A stretch of 11,666 nt of DNA. It comes from Rickettsiales bacterium (lineage in GTDB: Bacteria > Pseudomonadota > Alphaproteobacteria > Rickettsiales > UBA1997). This document shows positions 1 through 4,676 of the stretch, piece after piece; within the stretch, counting starts at the first letter, position 1, and each line of letters begins with the position of its first letter. The translations under genes were made by a program, and so were the position numbers. The DNA lies in contig SHWK01000021.1 in the NCBI GenBank assembly GCA_009693885.1, positions 1 through 11,666 on the forward strand, in the 5' to 3' direction. The notes below the pieces were generated by a model. It searched no databases and was not told where the DNA came from. It worked only from the letters and a program-made list of their open reading frames with translations.

Positions 1-1
1 C

Positions 2-604
2 ACCACATACCCATATTATTACGCAAGCTGCATAAACGGATTGCCCTGCCTTAGATTTGATGGCATCAATGATTCATTTGATTTTGACGGAACATTCCTA
101 GTTGGCGTTGATTACACAATTTTTGTAGTTGAGCAAAGAAGAGCAGTGGTGGCAAATTACTTTCTTGGCAAATCAAGTGCCCCAACACTTAATGCTGCTT
201 TAGAATTTGGATATTCAGCAACTTCTACAGTTCGTTTTGCCCAAGGCAGCTCGGCTAATCTTTATACAGTTGGATCATCTCCTGCAATTGCCACTTATTC
301 ACAGCCAACGACAAGACTTCACTGCTTTGTAAATGCCACAATTGCTGCTGGAGCGCCCTCTTTCACACATTACCTAAACGGATCATCCACCGCCTCTGCT
401 TTAACATCAGTTGGCACACCAGCTTTAAGTACATTAACTGCTTATGCTAATGCTACAATTGGTTCTAGTCACAGCGGCGCCGCTCAAACTTATTTTAACG
501 GCGATCTAGGAGAATTAATTTTTTACACTCGCGCCTTAAAAGCTGAAGAAAGAGTCGCGATCGAAGATTACTTGCTTAAAAAATGGGCAATCACCGGTTT
601 ATAA
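2..604 (+). CDS. C-terminal part of a LamG/concanavalin-like surface protein (5' end outside the window)
   Basis: The reading frame is open from base 2 to the TAA at 602-604 with no stop, so the TTG at 41 is probably internal and the gene starts left of the window. The visible part, about 200 residues, resembles the C-terminal half of a LamG/concanavalin A-like jelly roll. It has an 'INGLPCLRFDG' strand near the start, a 'YTIFVV' strand, a Ser/Thr/Ala-rich middle, and the typical ending 'FNGDLGELIFYTRALKAEER' followed by a YLLKKW helix. The same order (IN.LP, ATIFVV, F.G.I.EIIIF..PL..DER, YLSKKY) occurs in the prepilin-like protein at 10331-11197, so the missing N-terminus may also be a type IV pilin-like segment; this is inference. 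The product is probably exported and may bind glycans or other surfaces. A strong terminator follows 22 bases after the stop. The precise ligand is unknown. Confidence 0.85.
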   Translation, partial: TTYPYYYASCINGLPCLRFDGINDSFDFDGTFLVGVDYTIFVVEQRRAVVANYFLGKSSAPTLNAALEFGYSATSTVRFAQGSSANLYTVGSSPAIATYSQPTTRLHCFVNATIAAGAPSFTHYLNGSSTASALTSVGTPALSTLTAYANATIGSSHSGAAQTYFNGDLGELIFYTRALKAEERVAIEDYLLKKWAITGL

Positions 605-626
605 TTTAGAATTTATTGTTAATATT

Positions 627-674
627 AAACCCTCGCAAGGCTAGATTTTCTAGCAATCTTGCGAGGGTTTTTTT
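627..674 (+). terminator. Strong rho-independent terminator
   Basis: Arms at 627-639 (AAACCCTCGCAAG) and 658-670 (CTTGCGAGGGTTT) are perfectly complementary over 13 bp. An inner GCTAGA/TCTAGC stem (640-645 and 649-654) has a 3-base loop, with a 3-base bulge (655-657) on the right side. A run of seven T follows at 668-674. This is a textbook intrinsic terminator for the upstream LamG gene on the + strand. The T-run stops 8 bases before the ATG of midA, which is unusually close. Confidence 0.9.
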
Positions 675-682
675 ATATACTT

Positions 683-1798
683 ATGGATAAAATAAAATCA
701 CTAATCAAAAATAATGGATCACTATCCATTGCCGATTTTATCAACGAAGCAATGTTTAACCCGCTTCACGGCTATTATTGTACAAAAAAACCAATCGGCA
801 AAAAAGGTGATTTTATCACTGCACCAGAAATCAGCCAAACTTTTGGCGAATTAATCGCCGCCTATTTTCTCAATTTTATTTTATCTTCAAATAAAAAAAT
901 TGCCTTGGTTGAAATGGGCGCTGGCAGAGGAACTTTATTTCACGATATTCTTTTTACGATTTCAGCATTAACTAAAAAACTAGGACGAGAGCTTGATATT
1001 AAAGAGCGCATTACTTTTCACATTATTGAAATCAGCGAATCTTTAACAAAAATTCAACAAGAAAATTTGCAAGATTGCGGCGCATCAATCATCTGGTATC
1101 AAGATTTTGAGGGCTTTAAAAAACAAAATTCTGATCGTGAAATTTATTTTTTTGCTAATGAACTTTTTGATTGTTTTCCCACTCATCAATTCATTAAAAC
1201 AGCTGATGGTTGGCAAGAAAGAATGGTTGGAATTTTAGATGATGAATTAGTTTTTTGCGCTGAAAATTTTAATGCCACAAAAGATAAAATGGTGCAAAGC
1301 CTTATAAATCAAGATCTGGCGGATGATACAAATTCTGTAAATCAAAAAATTGATGATGCGATTGACAAAAAATCAATAGCAGAAAATACAATTTTTGAGC
1401 ATAGTTTTGCCGCAATAAATTTGATGAATGAAATCGCCGAAAGCCTTAAAACGCAAGGCGGAATTGGCCTAATCATTGACTATGGCTACTTAAATCCACC
1501 ACTAAAAAGCACTTTGCAAGCACTAAAAAATCATCAATATCATGATGTTCTGCGTGATGTTGGGGATTGCGATATCACTACTCTGGTTAACTTTTTTGCC
1601 TTGCGAAATTGCGTGAAAAAATTTCAACTAAATTCATCATTAATAACTCAAAGAGAATTTTTGCTAAGCTTAGGAATTGAAGAAAGAAGAAAAATTTTAT
1701 GCAGCAAAAATGATGGTGAACAAAATTATGCTATTGATCGATTAATAGATCGTGAGCAAATGGGCGAGCTGTTCAAATGCTTGATAATTTGGAGTTAG
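683..1798 (+). CDS. midA: MidA/NDUFAF7-family SAM-dependent methyltransferase (DUF185)
   Basis: A 371-residue class I SAM-dependent methyltransferase of the MidA family. Its mitochondrial relative NDUFAF7 methylates an arginine of the NDUFS2 subunit during complex I assembly; whether the bacterial protein acts on NuoD is inference. Visible family blocks are 'LSIADFINEAMFNPLHGYY' (14-32), 'GDFITAPEISQTFGELI' (42-58), the SAM-binding 'VEMGAGRG' (76-83), 'FFANELFDCFPTHQF' (156-170), 'LIIDYGY' (263-269), 'STLQALKNHQYHDVL' (276-290) and the closing 'MGELFKCL' (360-367). An in-frame ATG at 659 would add eight residues but lies inside the terminator hairpin. The ATG at 683 gives the usual family N-terminus and is preferred. 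There is no Shine-Dalgarno sequence. An acidic/Lys-rich stretch (about 197-235) looks like a lineage-specific insertion. Confidence 0.94.
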   Translation: MDKIKSLIKNNGSLSIADFINEAMFNPLHGYYCTKKPIGKKGDFITAPEISQTFGELIAAYFLNFILSSNKKIALVEMGAGRGTLFHDILFTISALTKKLGRELDIKERITFHIIEISESLTKIQQENLQDCGASIIWYQDFEGFKKQNSDREIYFFANELFDCFPTHQFIKTADGWQERMVGILDDELVFCAENFNATKDKMVQSLINQDLADDTNSVNQKIDDAIDKKSIAENTIFEHSFAAINLMNEIAESLKTQGGIGLIIDYGYLNPPLKSTLQALKNHQYHDVLRDVGDCDITTLVNFFALRNCVKKFQLNSSLITQREFLLSLGIEERRKILCSKNDGEQNYAIDRLIDREQMGELFKCLIIWS

Positions 1799-1840
1799 TG
1801 TTTAGAATGAGTTTTGGTGGCTTTAAAATCTTGCTTCCAC

Positions 1841-1920
1841 GATAAACTAATGGGAGAGAGATCATTTTATTTCGCGCGCAAGCACAGCTACATAAAATGA
1901 TCTCTCTCCCATAGTTTATC
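1841..1920 (+). repeat. Long inverted repeat between midA and bioB
   Basis: A left arm of 30 bases (1841-1870) and a right arm of 29 bases (1892-1920) are complementary throughout, except for one extra A in the left arm. They are separated by a 21-base GC-richer loop (1871-1891). The core of the arm is TGGGAGAGAGATCATTTTAT. No T-run follows, so it is not a standard intrinsic terminator. It starts 42 bases after the midA stop and ends 43 bases before the bioB start. It may be a palindromic intergenic element, an mRNA-stabilising hairpin or a site read in both directions. No open frame or transposase is present. Confidence 0.9.
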
Positions 1921-1963
1921 TGAACGAATAATGCGATAAGACCATTACTAAAAAATTACAAAG

Positions 1964-2968
1964 ATGAAACAACCATCAGAGTCACAAAACGAAATCACCA
2001 AAATGCTACAACTAGCAGCCTACGATGCCAATATCAGACACGATTGGCAAGCAGAAGAAGTATTGCAAATTTTCAACCTCCCATTCAACGATTTAATTTT
2101 TAAAGCTGCCGAAGTTCATCGCCGCTTTCACGATGCCAACAAGGTTCAAATCAGCACTTTATTAAGTATAAAAACTGGCGCCTGCCCCGAAAACTGCAAA
2201 TATTGCCCACAATCTGCCCATTATGATACTGGCCTAGAAAAAGAAACAATGCTCGGATTAGATAAAATTCTTGAAGCAGCCAACGCCGCTAAACAAGCGG
2301 GTGCATCGCGTTTTTGCATGGGAGCAGCTTGGCGCAGTTTACATGATCGCGATGTTGAAAAAATCTGCAATATCGTCGATGCAGTAAAAAACACTGGCCT
2401 TGAAACCTGCATGACTCTAGGTATGTTGACTGATTCACAAAGCAAAAAATTAAAAGAGGCGGGGCTCGATTATTATAATCACAATATCGATTCTAGTGAA
2501 GAATTCTACTCCAAAATTATCTCGACTCGCAATTTTCAAGATCGCCTCAACACTTTGAAAAATGTACGCGAAGCAGGCTTGAATGTTTGCTCTGGCGGCA
2601 TTGTTGGCATGGGAGAAAAACTCGAAGATCGCGCCAAAATGTTGATAATTTTGGCCAATTTACCAAAGCAGCCAGAATCAGTGCCAATCAACATGTTGGT
2701 GAAAGTTAAAGGCACACCGCTTGAAAATGTTGCTGATCTTGATCCATTTGATTTTATTCGCACCATTGCCGTGGCGCGAATCATGATGCCACAAGCAAAA
2801 GTGCGTCTTTCGGCAGGAAGAGAAAATATGAATGAACAGGTTCAGGCCTTGTGTTTCTTGGCCGGAGCCAACTCTATTTTTTATGGCGAGAAATTATTAA
2901 CTACTTCAAACCCAGAAATAGAGCGCGATCAGAAGCTTTTTGCTAAACTTGGAATTAGCGGAGAATAA
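1964..2968 (+). CDS. bioB: Biotin synthase BioB
   Basis: A radical SAM enzyme that inserts sulfur into dethiobiotin to make biotin, the last step of the pathway; it is cytosolic. The CxxxCxxC motif for the SAM-binding [4Fe-4S] cluster is 'CPENCKYC' (C74, C78, C81). The ligands of the sacrificial [2Fe-2S] cluster are also present: C118 in 'RFCMGAAWR', C149 in 'ETCMTLGML', C209 in 'NVCSGGIVGMGE' and R281 in 'VRLSAGRE'. All are shifted by exactly 21 residues from the E. coli numbering as I recall it, so all ligands are kept and the N-terminus is about 21 residues longer. The 334-residue length is otherwise normal. Translation could begin later, at M14, but the ATG at 1964 is the first in frame. 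No other biotin gene is in the window, so this copy stands apart from a bio operon. It lies between two long inverted repeats. Confidence 0.97.
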   Translation: MKQPSESQNEITKMLQLAAYDANIRHDWQAEEVLQIFNLPFNDLIFKAAEVHRRFHDANKVQISTLLSIKTGACPENCKYCPQSAHYDTGLEKETMLGLDKILEAANAAKQAGASRFCMGAAWRSLHDRDVEKICNIVDAVKNTGLETCMTLGMLTDSQSKKLKEAGLDYYNHNIDSSEEFYSKIISTRNFQDRLNTLKNVREAGLNVCSGGIVGMGEKLEDRAKMLIILANLPKQPESVPINMLVKVKGTPLENVADLDPFDFIRTIAVARIMMPQAKVRLSAGRENMNEQVQALCFLAGANSIFYGEKLLTTSNPEIERDQKLFAKLGISGE

Positions 2969-2971
2969 GGT

Positions 2972-3076
2972 ATTGTTTATAACATATATTTTGCTATTTT
3001 TCTATTTTGTTGCTCAGAGGATTTACGATCCATTCGCACAAAATAGAAAATTAGCAAAATATATGTTATAAACAAT
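2972..3076 (+). repeat. Long inverted repeat between bioB and ridA
   Basis: Two 39-base arms (2972-3010 and 3038-3076) are complementary with a single mismatch and enclose a 27-base loop (3011-3037). The arm begins ATTGTTTATAACATATATTT. It starts 3 bases after the bioB stop codon and ends 38 bases before the ridA ATG. There is no T-run directly after the right arm, although a T-run occurs at 3084-3090 after a short spacer. It may terminate bioB or protect its mRNA end. Its sequence is unrelated to the inverted repeat upstream of bioB, so the two are not copies of one element. Confidence 0.92.
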
Positions 3077-3114
3077 TGAATTAATTTTTTTAACAACACT
3101 TTTAAAGCAAAAAT

Positions 3115-3582
3115 ATGTCTAAAATAGATCAAAAACTTACTAGCCTTGGAATCACTATTCCAGAAGCTGCAGCGCCTGTTGCTAATTATGTTGGTTTTGT
3201 AAAAACTGGCTCACAAGTTATAATTTCTGGCCAACTTCCCCTTGAAAATGGTGAGCTAAAATATGTAGGAAAAGTTGGATCACAAATTAGCCCAGAAGAT
3301 GCTAAAAAAGCTGCTCGCCTTTGTGCTATCAATTTAATTTCACAAGTTAAATCAGCTTGCGGTGGCAATCTTGATAAAGTTGTGCGCTGCGTTAAACTTG
3401 GCGTTTTTGTTAATGCTGACGCAACTTTTACTGATCACCCAGCAGTTGCCAACGGCGCCTCTGATTTAATGGTTGAAGTTTTTGGTGATGCCGGCAAACA
3501 CGCTCGTGCTGCGGTTGGATCAGGGTCTCTACCTCGTGGCGTTGCTGTTGAAATTGACGCAATTTTTGAAATTAAAGAATAA
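3115..3582 (+). CDS. RidA/YjgF-family protein (reactive enamine/imine deaminase)
   Basis: A 155-residue RidA-superfamily protein of the longer type common in alphaproteobacteria, with an N-terminal 'LTSLGITIPEAAAPVANYVGFVKTG' block not present in the short E. coli RidA. Family features are 'VIISGQLP' (35-42), 'AARLCAINLISQVKSACG' (66-83), 'VKLGVFVNADATFTDHP' (93-109) and 'HARAAVGSGSLPRGVAVEIDAIFE' (129-152). R131 aligns with the substrate carboxylate-binding Arg105 of E. coli RidA, and E146 falls in the conserved VEI motif, so deaminase activity on enamine/imine intermediates is plausible. The substrate for this subgroup is uncertain. The start at 3115 fits the family N-terminus and has no Shine-Dalgarno sequence. 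It is probably its own unit or a read-through partner of bioB, and is followed by tRNA-His. Confidence 0.93.
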   Translation: MSKIDQKLTSLGITIPEAAAPVANYVGFVKTGSQVIISGQLPLENGELKYVGKVGSQISPEDAKKAARLCAINLISQVKSACGGNLDKVVRCVKLGVFVNADATFTDHPAVANGASDLMVEVFGDAGKHARAAVGSGSLPRGVAVEIDAIFEIKE

Positions 3583-3633
3583 TTATTTCAAATTAAACAT
3601 TGGGGTTATAAGATTCACCCTCGTTTAAATTAT

Positions 3634-3711
3634 GGCAGGCGTAGCTCAGTTGGTTAGAGCATTGGTTTGTGGTACCAAGGGTCGCGGGTTCGAATCCCGT
3701 CGCTTGCCCCA
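3634..3711 (+). tRNA. tRNA-His (GTG anticodon), with encoded G-1 and CCA
   Basis: A complete cloverleaf can be folded by eye. The acceptor stem is 3635-3641 with 3701-3707. The D arm is 3644-3660 (GCTC/GAGC). The anticodon stem TTGGT/ACCAA (3662-3666 and 3674-3678) carries loop TTGTGGT with anticodon GTG at 3669-3671. The T arm is 3684-3700 with loop TTCGAAT. G3634 is the extra 5' G-1 and pairs with discriminator C73 at 3708; CCA is encoded at 3709-3711. G-1:C73 is the canonical histidine identity element. From memory of published work, many alphaproteobacterial orders have lost it while Rickettsiales keep it, which supports the lineage inferred for the window. Confidence 0.97.
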
Positions 3712-3740
3712 GATACCTAAGTTTTTACGCGCAATAATGC

Positions 3741-3902
3741 GCGCCCCGCCTTGCGGGAATCTACTTTATTTTACCGCAGCATATGCTGCGCCCCGCCTTG
3801 CGGGAATCTACTTTATTTTACCGCAGCATATGCTGCGCCCCGCCTTGCGGGAATCTACTTTATTTTACCGCAGCATATGCTGCGCCCCGCCTTGCGGGAA
3901 TC
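3741..3902 (+). repeat. 47-bp tandem array of palindromic units next to tRNA-His
   Basis: Three identical 47-base units (3741-3787, 3788-3834, 3835-3881) are followed by a fourth cut after 21 bases (3882-3902). Each full unit holds a hairpin CCCGC-CTT-GCGGG, a spacer containing TCTACTTTATTTTACC, and part of a 16-base perfect palindrome CGCAGCATATGCTGCG that spans the junction to the next unit. The segment 3722-3740 is a diverged relative of the unit's end, with its own GCGCA/TGCGC hairpin. The period is not a multiple of three and no protein-like frame spans it. Identical copies imply recent duplication by slippage or unequal exchange. There are no unique spacers, so it is not CRISPR. It may act as a transcript-end or processing structure after the tRNA. 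Confidence 0.95.
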
Positions 3903-3908
3903 CCCATG

Positions 3909-3924
3909 CCCATCAAAAGATGGG
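3909..3924 (+). terminator. Possible small terminator hairpin
   Basis: CCCATC (3909-3914) and GATGGG (3919-3924) pair over six bases around an AAAA loop. The downstream sequence is AT-rich (TAATTGATTAG) but lacks a real T-run, so termination would be weak. It closes the repeat region 23 bases before the timA start. Confidence 0.4.
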
Positions 3925-3947
3925 TAATTGATTAGAATATATATTAA

Positions 3948-4622
3948 ATGGATATAATTTTCTTCGCAGCAGTTTCGATATTTATATTTTTTAAACTGCG
4001 AGCAGAACTCGGCAAAATTTCTGATGAGGAAAAAACTAAAATCACCGAAAAAATAAAGGCTGATCGTGAAAAAATTATCGCTATCCAAAAGCAAATTTCT
4101 GGCGTCGTAGAAAAAGCAATCGAGCAATCTATCGAGCAACAAAATCAATCTAACGAAAAAGTTCTTGGCAATCTTTCTGAACCTCTCAGACAAACTCTTT
4201 TACAAATTTTCCAACGCTGTAATATAACTGCCGAATTTTTCATCAATGGCACAAAATCATGCTTTGAAATGATCATCAAAGCCTTTGCCGATAAAGATCT
4301 AACAACTTTAAAATTTTTATTATCAGAAAAAATTTATGCTGGATTTGAAAGCGCAATTTCTAAGCGCAATGCAGAAGAAAAAAATCTTTGCAGCAACTTA
4401 ATTGCTATTGAAAAAGCAGAAATTTTAGAAGCAATAATCGTTAATAATCAAGCTTTGATAACAGTTAAAATCACCTCAAGACAAATCAATTATTTTACCA
4501 ATAAAACTGGCGAAATAATTGAAGGCAAAAAAGATGAAATTCAAGAAATGTACGATATTTGGACATTCAAAAAAGATTTGGACTCAATAAATCCAAATTG
4601 GATTGTATCTACAACAAGATAA
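3948..4622 (+). CDS. timA: Tim44/TimA-family inner-membrane adaptor protein
   Basis: A 224-residue protein of the alphaproteobacterial Tim44-like (TimA) family, related to the mitochondrial import motor component Tim44. It has a short N-terminal hydrophobic segment 'IIFFAAVSIFIFFKL' (3-17) as a membrane anchor, then a charged, Glu/Lys/Gln-rich probable coiled coil (about 25-75). The Tim44-like domain (about 95-222) has 'FINGTKSCFEMIIKAFADKDLTTLKFLL' and 'IYAGFESAISKR', and closes with 'EMYDIWTFKKDLDSINPNWIVSTT'. The role of the bacterial family is not well defined; a membrane or protein-assembly adaptor role is inferred from homology. The usual secB/mltA neighbours are not seen. The gene lies between the repeat array and acnA, with a 54-base AT-rich gap before acnA. 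The start at 3948 is the first ATG in frame and puts the membrane segment at the N-terminus as expected. Confidence 0.9.
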   Translation: MDIIFFAAVSIFIFFKLRAELGKISDEEKTKITEKIKADREKIIAIQKQISGVVEKAIEQSIEQQNQSNEKVLGNLSEPLRQTLLQIFQRCNITAEFFINGTKSCFEMIIKAFADKDLTTLKFLLSEKIYAGFESAISKRNAEEKNLCSNLIAIEKAEILEAIIVNNQALITVKITSRQINYFTNKTGEIIEGKKDEIQEMYDIWTFKKDLDSINPNWIVSTTR

Positions 4623-4676
4623 TTATATTATTTTTTTTAAATAAAGTTTTACAGTCCAACCAAATAATAAATTCAT

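Noticed and set aside
659..682. Upstream ATG extending midA by eight residues
   Set aside because: It lies in the right arm of the terminator hairpin, and the family N-terminus fits the ATG at 683.
3587..3614. Possible promoter (TTCAAA, 16-base spacer, TAAGAT) before tRNA-His
   Set aside because: The match is too weak for such an AT-rich region to support a call.
3591..3630. Loose inverted repeat (TTAAAC...GTTTAA) between ridA and tRNA-His
   Set aside because: Only six continuous pairs with mismatched inner parts, and no T-run; not convincing as a terminator.
3741..3902. Possible CRISPR array
   Set aside because: The 47-bp units are directly adjacent and identical, with no unique spacers and no cas genes nearby.
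3632..3931. 99-codon open frame over the tRNA and the tandem array
   Set aside because: Its first third is the tRNA-His gene and the rest is 47-bp repeats read in successive frames; no protein family is recognisable.
3634..3948. Possible integration (att) site at tRNA-His
   Set aside because: No integrase and no second copy of the tRNA 3' end are seen in the window.
3855..4193. Minus-strand frame of 112 codons
   Set aside because: It is antisense to the repeats and timA, and has low-complexity Phe/Leu-rich content typical of a shadow frame.
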